Source: Sphingomonas oryzagri (GTDB taxonomy: Bacteria > Pseudomonadota > Alphaproteobacteria > Sphingomonadales > Sphingomonadaceae). Taken from it: a stretch of 64,000 bases of DNA. This document shows, in pieces, positions 1 through 8,298 of the stretch; within the stretch, counting starts at the first letter, position 1, and the number at the start of each line of letters is the position of its first letter. Below the pieces are notes generated by a model, which made no database searches, was not told the origin of the DNA, and was given only the letters and a program-made list of their open reading frames with translations. Both the position numbers and the translations under genes were made by a program. The DNA is taken from positions 925,208 to 989,207 of the forward strand of contig NZ_JARYGZ010000001.1 of the NCBI RefSeq assembly GCF_029906645.1, given 5' to 3'.

Positions 1-1838
1 CAGCGCCGCCGCGCGCGGGTGATCGCGACGTAGGCGAGGCGGCGCTCCTCTTCGAGGCTCTTGGTGCCGCCTTCGTCGAGCGCGCGCTGCGAGGGGAACA
101 GCCCTTCCTCCCAGCCGACGAGGAATACGGTGTCGAACTCCAGACCCTTGGCGGCATGGACGGTCATGATCGTCACCTTGGGCTGCCCGGCGTCGTTGGC
201 GTCATTGTCCATGACGAGGCTGACATGTTCGAGGAAATCCCCGAGCGTGTCATATTCCTCCATCGCGCGGGCGAGTTCGGTGAGGTTCTCCAGCCGTCCG
301 GCGCTCTCGGCCGACCGATCGGCCTGGAGCATCGCGGTGTAGCCGCTCTCGTCGAGGATCTGGCGACACAGCTCCGGATGGACGAGCGAGTTGGAGAGAT
401 CGCGCCAGCGGGCGATGTCGCCGACCAGTCTTCCCAAGGAGTTGCGCGCCGCTCCTGCCAGTTCGTTAGTGTCGCAAAGGCGCGCGGCGGCGAGCGTCAA
501 CGGCACGCCTTCGGCGCGGGCGAGGGTGTGGATCTTCGCCACCGCCTTGTCGCCGAGGCCGCGCTTTGGCGTGTTCACGATCCGCTCGAAAGCCAGGTCG
601 TCGGCGGGCTGGTGGACCACACGGAGATAGGCGAGCGCATCCCTGATCTCGGCGCGCTCGTAGAATCGGAAGCCGCCGACGATGCGATAGGGCAGGCCGA
701 TCGCGATGAAGCGATCCTCGAACTCGCGGGTCTGGTGCTGGGCGCGCACGAGGATCGCGCAGTCGTCATAGCGGCCGCCCTGCCGGCGGTGGCTCTCGAT
801 CTCGTCGGCGACGCGGCGGGCTTCCTCGGGGCCGTCCCACACACCAACGACGGTAATCTTCTCGCCTGATTCCAGGGCTGTCCACAGCGTCTTTCCCAGG
901 CGCTGGCCATTGTTGGCGATGACTTGCGACGCGGCGGCGAGGATGTGCGGGGTGGACCGGTAATTCTGCTCCAGCCGGATCACCTTGGCGCCGGGGAAGT
1001 CATGGTCGAAGCGCAGGATGTTCGCGACCTCCGCCCCACGCCACGAATAGATGGATTGGTCGTCGTCGCCGACGCAGCAGATGTTCTTGCGCTCCTGCGC
1101 CAGCAGCCGGAGCCACAGATATTGGGACGAGTTGGTGTCCTGATACTCGTCCACCATGATGTAGCGGAAGCGTTGCTGATAATTTTCAAGCACATCGCGG
1201 TGGGTCTTGAGGATCGTCAGCATGTGCAGCAGCAGGTCGCCGAAGTCGCAGGCATTCACCGCCTTCAGCCGCTGCTGATAGGCATCGTACAATTCTCCGC
1301 CCCGGCCGTTGGCATAGGCCTCGCTCTCCGCCGCATCGATATCGGCGGGCACCCAGCCGCGATTCTTCCAGCGATCGATCAGCCCGGCGAGCTGACGCGC
1401 GGGCCAGCGTTTCTCGTCGATGTCGGCGGCGAGGATCAGTTGCTTGAGCAGGCGCAGCTGGTCGTCGGTATCGAGGATCGTGAAGTTGCTCTGCAGGCCG
1501 ACCAGCTCTGCATGGCGCCGGAGCATCTTGGCGGCGACCGAATGGAAGGTGCCGAGCCACGGCATCCCCTCCACCGCGTCGCCGACGATACGGTGTACGC
1601 GTTCCCGCATTTCGCGGGCCGCCTTGTTGGTGAAGGTGACGGCCAGGATCTCGCTCGGCCAGGCACGGCGCGTCGCGATCAGGTGGGCGAGGCGCGCGGT
1701 CAGCGCCGCCGTCTTGCCCGTGCCGGCGCCGGCCAGAACGAGTACCGGCCCCTCGGTGGTGAGCACGGCCTCGCGCTGCGGCTCGTTGAGGCCAGTTATG
1801 TAGCCGGGTTCGGAAGATGCAGGGGCCGGGTGAGTCAC
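1..1838 (-). CDS. uvrD: ATP-dependent DNA helicase UvrD/PcrA (3' end beyond window)
   Basis: Superfamily 1A 3'-5' helicase acting in nucleotide excision and mismatch repair. Reading from a GTG at 1838, about 612 codons stay open to the window edge. The helicase motifs appear in order: the Walker A AGAGTGKT near residue 35, VTFTNKAAREM (Ia), DEYQDTN (II), GDDDQSIYSWRGA (III), QNYRST (IV), TVHAAKGLEFDTVFL (V) and YVAITRAR (VI) next to the edge. Only the C-terminal tail is missing. A GAAC-N7-GAAC box ends 4 nt upstream of the GTG, so the gene should be LexA-controlled. No Shine-Dalgarno sequence precedes the GTG, and the mRNA may be leaderless. The gene follows the DUF4136-like gene on the same strand after 50 nt. 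Confidence 0.95.
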   Translation of the reverse strand, partial: MTHPAPASSEPGYITGLNEPQREAVLTTEGPVLVLAGAGTGKTAALTARLAHLIATRRAWPSEILAVTFTNKAAREMRERVHRIVGDAVEGMPWLGTFHSVAAKMLRRHAELVGLQSNFTILDTDDQLRLLKQLILAADIDEKRWPARQLAGLIDRWKNRGWVPADIDAAESEAYANGRGGELYDAYQQRLKAVNACDFGDLLLHMLTILKTHRDVLENYQQRFRYIMVDEYQDTNSSQYLWLRLLAQERKNICCVGDDDQSIYSWRGAEVANILRFDHDFPGAKVIRLEQNYRSTPHILAAASQVIANNGQRLGKTLWTALESGEKITVVGVWDGPEEARRVADEIESHRRQGGRYDDCAILVRAQHQTREFEDRFIAIGLPYRIVGGFRFYERAEIRDALAYLRVVHQPADDLAFERIVNTPKRGLGDKAVAKIHTLARAEGVPLTLAAARLCDTNELAGAARNSLGRLVGDIARWRDLSNSLVHPELCRQILDESGYTAMLQADRSAESAGRLENLTELARAMEEYDTLGDFLEHVSLVMDNDANDAGQPKVTIMTVHAAKGLEFDTVFLVGWEEGLFPSQRALDEGGTKSLEEERRLAYVAITRARRR

Positions 1839-1842
1839 GCCC

Positions 1843-1857
1843 GAACAGGTAGGGAAC
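1843..1857 (-). promoter_or_regulatory. LexA (SOS) box of uvrD
   Basis: On the coding (minus) strand this reads GTTC-CCTACCT-GTTC, a perfect GTTC-N7-GTTC, the LexA operator of alphaproteobacteria. A possible -35 TTGCCC lies 17 nt before a -10-like TACCTG that falls inside the box. Transcription would then start about at the GTG at 1838. Confidence 0.8.
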
Positions 1858-1888
1858 GCGGGCGGTCAGGGCAACCGCCTGATCCGCT

Positions 1889-2428
1889 TTAGGGAACGCC
1901 GATCGTGTCTTCGGGCTGCGTCGGGTAAATCTGGAGCAGTGCGCGGGTGAGATCGGTGGCGACCGCCTCGTCGGTGCCGTTCCGCGCGCCGGTGGAGCGC
2001 ACCGTGACGGCGGAGCCGCTCCACACGACGCTGTTATCGGCGCGGTTGCGGATGCGGACGTCTATTTTCGTCCGCCGCAGCGCGACGATGGCCGAATTGC
2101 CGGTGGAGAGCGGCACCACGACGCCGGTGCCCACGACTTCCGCCGGATCGCGCGGCCCCTTGCCCATGCCGGTGCCGATGTCGGCGCGGCTCAGCGTCAG
2201 GTCGACGACATAGGCGGTGTGCGCCGGGTCTTCGAGGATCGTGAAGCCCTTGCTGGTCAGCGCGTCGCGCGCGGCATCCGCGAAAATGTGGAGAGACGGG
2301 TCATAGTCCCCGTCGACGCTCGGATGCAGCGTGGTCGTGCCGCCATGGGGCGGCGGGGCCGCCGCCAGCGAAGGGGCCGCGACAAGCCCTGCGAGCGCCA
2401 GCGCGAGGCCCAGGATCAGTCTTTTCAT
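1889..2428 (-). CDS. Secreted DUF4136-like protein of unknown function
   Basis: A 179-residue exported protein. The N-terminus is MKRLILGLALALAGL followed by AAPSLAAA, a clear Sec signal peptide with an Ala-rich cleavage site and no lipobox cysteine. The mature part alternates beta-rich stretches (TAYVVDLTLSRADIG, KIDVRIRNRADNSVVWSG), as in DUF4136/DUF4410-type periplasmic proteins. That family assignment is only by general resemblance. The start at 2428 is chosen because GGAG lies 6 nt before it. Alternative in-frame starts are at 2434 and 2443, and the second would bring the GGAG into the coding region. It is followed by uvrD and preceded by rsmD at 23 nt. Confidence 0.75.
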   Translation of the reverse strand: MKRLILGLALALAGLVAAPSLAAAPPPHGGTTTLHPSVDGDYDPSLHIFADAARDALTSKGFTILEDPAHTAYVVDLTLSRADIGTGMGKGPRDPAEVVGTGVVVPLSTGNSAIVALRRTKIDVRIRNRADNSVVWSGSAVTVRSTGARNGTDEAVATDLTRALLQIYPTQPEDTIGVP

Positions 2429-2451
2429 ACGCATCTCCAACACCCGGTCGC

Positions 2452-2991
2452 TCAGCCCAGATAACGGAGCAGCGTGACCTTCGCCTTGCCATATTGGCGC
2501 TCGGCCTCGACTTCGAAACCCTGCGGCGTCACCTCTTCGGCGCGCTCACCCTCGACGCTGGCCAGCGCGCCCGCCGCCAGCCAGCCGAGCCGGGCCAGCC
2601 GTTCCAGCGTGGGCACGCCGGCACGCATCGCATAAGGCGGGTCCATCATCATCACGTCATAGGCGCGCGGCGCCGGCCCCAGCGTGTTGACCGCCTGCGC
2701 GCGAATGTCTGGCTTCACGCCCAGCGCGGTGCAATTGGCGCGCAGGACGTCGAGCGCGGCCTTGTCCTGCTCGACGAAGGTGCACGATGCGGCACCGCGC
2801 GACAGCGCCTCCAGCCCCAGCGCGCCGGTGCCCGCGAACAGATCGATGATCGCCAGATCCTCGAAGCTGCCGAGCCGGCTCTGCAGCATCGAGAACAGTG
2901 CTTCGCGCGTGCGGTCGGCCGACGGGCGCGTCTCCATGCCTGCGGGCGCCTTGAGCGTGCGGCCGCGCCACTGGCCAGCGATGATCCTCAT
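2452..2991 (-). CDS. rsmD: 16S rRNA (guanine(966)-N(2))-methyltransferase RsmD
   Basis: SAM-dependent methylation of G966 in the small-subunit rRNA. The 179-residue protein has the usual family length and begins MRIIAGQWRGRTLKAP. It carries the SAM-binding IDLFAGTGALGLEALSRGA (about residues 50-67) and the catalytic MMDPPYAM motif (an N-methyltransferase [DN]PPY) near residue 118. Its ATG overlaps the stop codon of the upstream pseudouridine synthase gene by 4 nt, so the two RNA-modification genes are co-transcribed. This pairing is common in alphaproteobacteria. Confidence 0.95.
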   Translation of the reverse strand: MRIIAGQWRGRTLKAPAGMETRPSADRTREALFSMLQSRLGSFEDLAIIDLFAGTGALGLEALSRGAASCTFVEQDKAALDVLRANCTALGVKPDIRAQAVNTLGPAPRAYDVMMMDPPYAMRAGVPTLERLARLGWLAAGALASVEGERAEEVTPQGFEVEAERQYGKAKVTLLRYLG

Positions 2992-4190
2992 CGTATCGTC
3001 TTCCGGAATTCCTCAAGATCGTGCTGGCGCACCTCGACGACCTGACCCACCGGCAGATCGGCCAGCACGAACTCACCATATGCGGTGCGGATCAGGCGCG
3101 AGACCTGCAGGCCGAGATATTCGAGCACGCGCCGCACCTCGCGATTCTTGCCCTCGGTGATGCGGATCTCGATCCACACGTTGCGGCCGGTGCGTCGCTC
3201 CAGATTGGCGTCGATCGGGCCGTAGCGGATGCCGTCGATCTCAACCCCGTCGGAGAGCGACTCCAGCATCTCCTGCGTCACCTCGCCATAGGCGCGGGCG
3301 CGGTACATGCGCGGGATGCCGGTGGAGGGCAGCTCCAGCTTGCGCTTCAGCTCGCCGTCGTTGGTAAGCAGCAGCAGGCCTTCGGTATTCAGATCGAGCC
3401 GGCCCACCGGAATGACGCGCGGCAGGCCGGGCGGCAAGCGATCGTAGATGGTCGCGCGACCGGCCGGATCGAACGCGGCGGTGATCAGCCCGGTCGGCTT
3501 GTGGAACAGGAACAGGCGCGAGGCCTCGGTCGCGGCGACCGGCTGGCCGTCCACCGTCACCCCGGCGAGCGAGGTGAGGATCGTTGCGGGCGTGTCGATC
3601 ACAGTGCCGTTGAGCGCGATCCGCCCCTCGGCGATCATCCGTTCGATCTCGCGGCGCGAGGCGACGCCGGCGCGGGCCAGCAGCTTGGCGATGCGCTGCG
3701 GCTCGCGGCTGGCGTGATGGGCTTCACGCGCGGCGCGGTTGCCGGCGGCGACGCTGCCGTCCTTGCGGACACGGGCGGCGGGGCGCTCGGTTCGCCTGGG
3801 TGCCGCGTCGCTTTGCGCGGGAGCGTCCTTCTTCGGGCGCGGGGCGGTGTCGCGCGCGGGGCGCGGCCGATCCGTTCTGGCGGGTTTGACGGGCGAGGCC
3901 TCTTCGCGACGGGGCGGGCGGGCGCGCTTGTTCGCCGGTGCCGGGACGGTCTCGGCAGCGGCTGCCCTGGCACGCGCAGTACGCACATCCTGACGGCCGC
4001 TGGCGACGCTGCCGTCCTTGCGGACACGGACCTGCTTCACCGCAGGCTCGGCGCCCGCTTCGGCGGCTTCCCGTGGTTCGCGGCGGACGCGCGGACGGCC
4101 GGGGCGTTTCGCCTTGGGCTTTGCCTTCGCCCAGCCCTTCTTCTTGGCGCCGGGTCGGCCATCGTCGCCGGGTCGGCGTGGCGCGCTCAC
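2988..4190 (-). CDS. rluB: RluB-type rRNA pseudouridine synthase with long basic N-terminus
   Basis: Isomerises uridine in 23S rRNA (RluB/RsuA family). The protein has about 400 residues from a GTG at 4190, with AGGA just upstream. Residues 1-165 are a Lys/Arg/Pro/Ala-rich disordered extension that contains the motif VRKDGSVA twice. From about residue 166 an S4 RNA-binding domain (RIAKLLARAGVASRREIERM) is followed by the catalytic domain with GRLDLNTEGLLLLTNDG, whose Asp is the expected nucleophile, and GKNREVRRVLEYLGLQVSRL near the end. The exact subfamily (RluB rather than RluE/F) is inferred. The open frame continues upstream to 4700, but that part is opposite the response-regulator gene and looks non-coding. 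Confidence 0.9.
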   Translation of the reverse strand: MSAPRRPGDDGRPGAKKKGWAKAKPKAKRPGRPRVRREPREAAEAGAEPAVKQVRVRKDGSVASGRQDVRTARARAAAAETVPAPANKRARPPRREEASPVKPARTDRPRPARDTAPRPKKDAPAQSDAAPRRTERPAARVRKDGSVAAGNRAAREAHHASREPQRIAKLLARAGVASRREIERMIAEGRIALNGTVIDTPATILTSLAGVTVDGQPVAATEASRLFLFHKPTGLITAAFDPAGRATIYDRLPPGLPRVIPVGRLDLNTEGLLLLTNDGELKRKLELPSTGIPRMYRARAYGEVTQEMLESLSDGVEIDGIRYGPIDANLERRTGRNVWIEIRITEGKNREVRRVLEYLGLQVSRLIRTAYGEFVLADLPVGQVVEVRQHDLEEFRKTIR

Positions 4191-4280
4191 TTCCTGTCTC
4201 CGCTGCTTCGGGGGTTCGGAACCGCCTTCCGCGCTTATCGATTGATGGTCAAGGGGCGCTCGTGTCGCGTGGGAGGTTGG

Positions 4281-4715
4281 ATGTTCGGACGGGGAAGGCC
4301 AGGTGAGGAGGCGCAGTTGCGCCGCATCCTGGTGGTGGAGGACGACGCGCTCGTCGCCTTCGACAACGAATATGGCCTGAACGACGCCGGCTTTACCGTG
4401 GTCGCCACCGTCGACACCGCCGAGGATGCGGGGCAGCGCATCGCGGAGGGCGGGATCGATCTGGTGCTCGCGGACGTGAGCCTTCGTGGCGAGGGGACCG
4501 GCATCGACGTCGCCCGTCTCGCCTTCGCGGCCGGTATCCCGTTGCTGTTCGTGACCGGCCAATGCCCCGCCGAGGCGCGCGGCTTTGCCGCCGGATGCCT
4601 TGCCAAGCCCTATTCGCGCGCCGACCTGCTGGCCGCGATCCTCGCGGTCGAGGCGCGCAAGTCGGGCCGCAAGGCGCGGCGGCTGCCCAAGGCGCTCCAC
4701 CTGTTCGGCGACTAG
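4281..4715 (+). CDS. Single-domain response regulator
   Basis: A 144-residue receiver (CheY-like) protein without an output domain. The acidic pair DD is at residues 21-22 after RRILVVE, the phospho-acceptor Asp is at residue 65 in LVLADVSL, LFVTG supplies the conserved Thr, and CLAKPYSRADLL gives the conserved Lys-Pro. The start at 4281 is favoured by GGGAGG 4 nt upstream; an in-frame ATG also exists at 4244. It lies divergent from rluB and 53 nt before ampG. No cognate kinase is adjacent. Stand-alone receivers of this type in alphaproteobacteria often serve stress or cell-cycle phosphorelays, but the partner cannot be read from the sequence. Confidence 0.88.
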   Translation: MFGRGRPGEEAQLRRILVVEDDALVAFDNEYGLNDAGFTVVATVDTAEDAGQRIAEGGIDLVLADVSLRGEGTGIDVARLAFAAGIPLLFVTGQCPAEARGFAAGCLAKPYSRADLLAAILAVEARKSGRKARRLPKALHLFGD

Positions 4716-4733
4716 GCGCCGTCCCGATCGCCC

Positions 4734-4768
4734 CTTTCACATCGGCGAAGCGCCGCTAAGGTGCGCCG
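4734..4768 (+). promoter_or_regulatory. Putative ampG promoter, apparently leaderless
   Basis: A -10-like CTAAGG lies at 4756-4761 with a weak -35 (CTTTCA) at 4734-4739, spacer 16. The -10 ends 7 nt before the ATG at 4769, and no Shine-Dalgarno sequence is present. The same CTAAG core recurs before pyrH, rpsB and icd in this window. Confidence 0.45.
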
Positions 4769-6109
4769 ATGACCGACACTCCCGAGGCCACCGGCTGGCG
4801 CAGCCACCTCCCTGCATCGATCCGTCCCTATACCGAGCGGGAGACGCTGGCCGCCTTCTTCGTCGGCGTGTCGTCTGGTTTTCCTTACGCGATGCTGGGC
4901 GCGACGCTGACGACCCGGCTGGCGCAGGACGGGATCGACAAGAAATCGGTGACGGCGTTCAGCCTCGCCTTCCTCGTCTACAACTTCAAATGGCTGTGGG
5001 CTTGGGTGGTGGACGGCGTTGCGCTGCCCTTCTCGAAGCAGCTCGGCCGGCGTGTGACGTGGTTGTTGCTAGCGGGTCTGCTGGTGATCGCGGCGGTGAT
5101 CAACCTCGCGCTGGTCGACCCCAAGGCGAGCCTGATGGCGACGGCGTGGGCGGCGATCCTCGTCGGCGTGGCGGGCGCGACCTTCGACATCGTGATCGAC
5201 GCCTATCGGATCGAGACCTTGAAGCCCGAACAGCTCGGGCCGGGTTCTGGCATGAGCCAGTACGGCTGGCGGATCGGCGCGACGGTGGCGAGTTCGCTGG
5301 CGCTGCTCGTCGCCGCGAGATGGGACTGGCATTGGGGCTATGCGGTCTGCGCCTCGCTGGCTCTCCCGGCGATGCTGACGGGCCTGATCGTCGGCGAACC
5401 GGAGCGCCATCGCGAAGTCTCGCAGCGCAAGGGCGCGGCCGAGGTCTGGGCCTCGATCGCCGGCCCGCTGAGCGACTTCTTCCGGCGCGAGGGGGCGTGG
5501 CTGATCCTCGCCTTCATCCTCGTCCACAAGATCGGCGACACGCTGTCGCAGCTGACGGTGCGGCTGCTGTTCGTCGATCAGGGTTATTCCAACAACGAGA
5601 TCGCGATCTACGATGTCGGGATCGGCTTCTGGGCGTTCCTGATCGGCATCTTCATCGGCGGCTGGCTCTACGCGAAGCTCGGCCTCAAACGATCGGTGAT
5701 CTGGAGCCTGTGGGGGATGACCCTGCCCAATCTCGGATTCGCGGCGCTCGCCGCCTACGGCCACACCAATTGGGGGCTGGCCACCGCGATGGGGTTCGAA
5801 AACCTGACCAGCGGTATCGCTGGCGTGACACTCGTCGCCTATTTCTCGGCGCTGTGCGACCTGCGCTTCACCGCCGCACAATATGCGCTGATCTCGGCCG
5901 CCGCGAGCATCGTAGGCCGCTTCGTCACCGGCGGCAGTGCGGGCGCGCTGATCGAGGCGATGGGCTATGTGAACTTCTACATCCTCACCGCCGTGCTGAC
6001 GCTGCCGGGGGTGGTCCTCTTCTGGTGGATGATGCGCACCGGGCTGGTCGACCGCTCGATCGGCAGCGCGGGGACCGAGGAGCCGGACGGGACGACGGCG
6101 ACCGTATAG
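4769..6109 (+). CDS. ampG: AmpG-family muropeptide/MFS transporter
   Basis: Inner-membrane permease that imports anhydro-muropeptides (GlcNAc-anhMurNAc peptides) for peptidoglycan recycling. The 446-residue protein has many hydrophobic segments spaced as in a 12-TM MFS fold and starts with an AmpG signature: VGVSSGFPYAMLGATLTTRL (residues about 32-51), then a D-G-I and FKWLWAWVVDG. The C-terminal half includes DVGIGFWAFLIGIFIGGWL and ENLTSGIAGVTLVAYFSALC. The gene stands alone and converges on folC with 1 nt between the stop codons. The window also holds slt, mltB and dac, which act in the same cell-wall turnover pathway, though not in one operon. Confidence 0.88.
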   Translation: MTDTPEATGWRSHLPASIRPYTERETLAAFFVGVSSGFPYAMLGATLTTRLAQDGIDKKSVTAFSLAFLVYNFKWLWAWVVDGVALPFSKQLGRRVTWLLLAGLLVIAAVINLALVDPKASLMATAWAAILVGVAGATFDIVIDAYRIETLKPEQLGPGSGMSQYGWRIGATVASSLALLVAARWDWHWGYAVCASLALPAMLTGLIVGEPERHREVSQRKGAAEVWASIAGPLSDFFRREGAWLILAFILVHKIGDTLSQLTVRLLFVDQGYSNNEIAIYDVGIGFWAFLIGIFIGGWLYAKLGLKRSVIWSLWGMTLPNLGFAALAAYGHTNWGLATAMGFENLTSGIAGVTLVAYFSALCDLRFTAAQYALISAAASIVGRFVTGGSAGALIEAMGYVNFYILTAVLTLPGVVLFWWMMRTGLVDRSIGSAGTEEPDGTTATV

Positions 6110-6110
6110 G

Positions 6111-7439
6111 TCAGTCCGGTAGCTGCTCGTTCTCGCGCAGCACTTCGCCCGCCAGATAGAGAGAGCCGAGGATCAGCACATAGGGCGGCTCGGTGCGGTC
6201 GGCGTGGCGGCCGATCCAGCCCAGCGCCTCGGCGACGCCCGCGGCCGGCATCGCGGTGAGGCCGACATGCTTGGCCTGCGCCGCCAGATCGGCGGGGGCG
6301 TGATGCTCGTGATCCGGCACCGGTACGGCGTGGAGCGTCGCATGGCGGCCCGCGAAGGCGCGCAGCACGCCTTGCGCATCCTTGTTGGCGAGCAGCCCCA
6401 TGACCAGGTGGAGCGGCTTGCCGGCGGGCACGGCGGCACGCAGGTGGTCCGCCACCACGCGGGCCGCCGCCGGATTGTGGCCGCCATCGAGCCAGAGTTC
6501 CGAACCCCTGGGCAGCAGGTCACGCAGCGGCCCCGCGACAAGCGGTTGCATCCGCGCCGGCCACTCGGCCCAGCCCATCGCCGCGCGCATCGCCGCTTCG
6601 GGCACGGCCAGCGCCTGCTGGTGGCGAAGCATGGCGATCGCCAGCCCCGCATTCTGCGCCTGATGCGCGCCGGCGAGGCGGGGGGCGGGAAGGTCCAGCC
6701 GCCCCTCCAGATCGCGATAATGCAGCCGCCCGCGATAGGGTGCCGAATCCCAGCTGGTGCCGCGGGCTATCACCGGTGCGCCGGCCTGCTCCGCCACCTC
6801 GGCGACGGCATCGGCCATCTTGGGCGGATAACGCTGGGTGACGAGGTTGATGCTGGCCTTGGCGATGCCGGCCTTCTCGGCGGCGATCATCTCGGGCTTG
6901 TCGCCGAGGAAGGCCTGGTGGTCCATGCCGAGCTGGCAGATGCCGGTGACGGCGGGCGCCGGCAGCACGTTGGTCGCGTCGAGCCGGCCACCCAAACCGA
7001 CCTCGATCACGCAGGCATCCGCGCGCACCTCGGCGAAGGCGAGGAAGGCGGCGGCGGTCGTCACCTCGAAGAAGCTCGGCTCGATACCGTCGGCGATATC
7101 GAGCACCCGGCCGAGATAGGCGGCGAGCGCCTCGTCGTCGATCAGCTGGCCGGCCAGCCGGATACGCTCGTTGAAGCGGACGAGATGCGGGCTGGTATAG
7201 ACGTGGACCTTGTACCCCGCCGCTTCCAGCGCCGCGCGCAGGAAGGCGCAGGTCGATCCCTTGCCGTTGGTGCCGGCGACGTGGAAGACGGGCGGCAGCG
7301 CCTGTTCCGGGTTGCCGAGCCGCTCCAGCAGCAGCCCGATGCGCTCCAGCCCCAGGATGTCGCGGCCGGGCGACAGCGCCGCCAGCCGGTCCAGCTGGCG
7401 CTGCACCTCTGGATTTTCAGACCGCGCGTGATCCGCCAT
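6111..7439 (-). CDS. folC: Bifunctional folylpolyglutamate synthase/dihydrofolate synthase
   Basis: Adds glutamate to dihydropteroate and to reduced folates using ATP. The 442-residue length is normal for FolC. The Mur-ligase type P-loop AGTNGKGSTCAFL is near residue 53, followed by YTSPHLVRFNERI and the FFEVTTAAAFLAFAE segment. The C-terminal domain has LWLDGGHNPAAARV and ends with ILGSLYLAGEVL. It is the last gene of the trp-accD operon, 4 nt downstream of accD. This accD-folC pairing is widespread in proteobacteria. Confidence 0.96.
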   Translation of the reverse strand: MADHARSENPEVQRQLDRLAALSPGRDILGLERIGLLLERLGNPEQALPPVFHVAGTNGKGSTCAFLRAALEAAGYKVHVYTSPHLVRFNERIRLAGQLIDDEALAAYLGRVLDIADGIEPSFFEVTTAAAFLAFAEVRADACVIEVGLGGRLDATNVLPAPAVTGICQLGMDHQAFLGDKPEMIAAEKAGIAKASINLVTQRYPPKMADAVAEVAEQAGAPVIARGTSWDSAPYRGRLHYRDLEGRLDLPAPRLAGAHQAQNAGLAIAMLRHQQALAVPEAAMRAAMGWAEWPARMQPLVAGPLRDLLPRGSELWLDGGHNPAAARVVADHLRAAVPAGKPLHLVMGLLANKDAQGVLRAFAGRHATLHAVPVPDHEHHAPADLAAQAKHVGLTAMPAAGVAEALGWIGRHADRTEPPYVLILGSLYLAGEVLRENEQLPD

Positions 7440-7443
7440 GATG

Positions 7444-8298
7444 TCAGGCGGCCGCCTTCTCCGGCACCAGATAGGCGATCAGCCGCGCCAGCGTCTCGCG
7501 CAGGTCCTTTCGGTGCACCACCATGTCGAGCATGCCGTGATCCAGCAGATATTCCGATCGCTGGAAGCCCTCCGGCAGCTTCTCGCGGATGGTCTGCTCG
7601 ATCACGCGCTGGCCCGCGAAGCCGATCAGCGCGCCCGGCTCGGCCAGCTGGACGTCGCCCAGCATCGCGTAGCTCGCCGTCACGCCACCGGTCGTCGGGT
7701 CGGTCATCACCACGATATAGGGCAGGCCCGCCTCGTGCAGCTTCTGGATCGCTACCGTGGTCTTGGGCATCTGCATGAGGCTGAGGATGCCCTCCTGCAT
7801 CCGCGCGCCGCCAGCGGCCGTGAACACGATGTACGGAGCCTTCTCGGCGATCGCCGCCTCGACACCCGCCACGAAGGCCGCGCCCACCGCGAGGCCCATC
7901 GATCCGCCCATGAAGGCAAAATCCTGCACGCCGACCACCGCCTTGCGACCCTCGATCTCGCCCTTGGCGTTGAGGAAGGCGTCCTGCTCGCCGCTGGTCG
8001 TGCGCGCGGCCTTGAGGCGCGCCGCATAGGTCTTGGTGTCGCGGAACTTCAGCGGATCCTCGCGCACGGTCGGCGCGGGCAGCGGCGTGTGGACGCCGCT
8101 GTCGAAGATCGTGTCGAAGCGCTTGGCAGCACCAATGCGGCCGTGATGGTCGCACTTCGGGCAGACATTCTGGTTTTCCTCATATTCCTTGAGGAAGGTC
8201 ATCGCGCCGCATTGCGGACATTTGTGCCAGAGATTCTCCGGCGTGTCGCGCTTGACGACGAAGGGGATGGCGTTGCGGACCCGGTCGATCCAGCTCAT
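7444..8298 (-). CDS. accD: Acetyl-CoA carboxylase carboxyltransferase subunit beta
   Basis: Beta subunit of the carboxyltransferase that moves the carboxyl group from biotin-BCCP to acetyl-CoA, the first step of fatty-acid synthesis. The 284-residue protein has the N-terminal four-cysteine zinc ribbon (CPQC near residue 27 and CPKC near residue 46). It then shows the crotonase-type core with [13 protein letters not shown] and [18 protein letters not shown], and [17 protein letters not shown]. The ATG overlaps the trpA stop by 4 nt. The partner accA is not in the window. Confidence 0.97.
   Translation of the reverse strand: MSWIDRVRNAIPFVVKRDTPENLWHKCPQCGAMTFLKEYEENQNVCPKCDHHGRIGAAKRFDTIFDSGVHTPLPAPTVREDPLKFRDTKTYAARLKAARTTSGEQDAFLNAKGEIEGRKAVVGVQDFAFMGGSMGLAVGAAFVAGVEAAIAEKAPYIVFTAAGGARMQEGILSLMQMPKTTVAIQKLHEAGLPYIVVMTDPTTGGVTASYAMLGDVQLAEPGALIGFAGQRVIEQTIREKLPEGFQRSEYLLDHGMLDMVVHRKDLRETLARLIAYLVPEKAAA

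Noticed and set aside
3021-4280. An upstream extension of the response-regulator frame opposite rluB
   Set aside because: The part before 4281 is antisense to the pseudouridine synthase, and GGGAGG fixes the start at 4281.
4191-4700. An N-terminal extension of the pseudouridine synthase to 4700
   Set aside because: It would be antisense to the receiver gene; the GTG at 4190 has AGGA upstream and gives a sensible protein.
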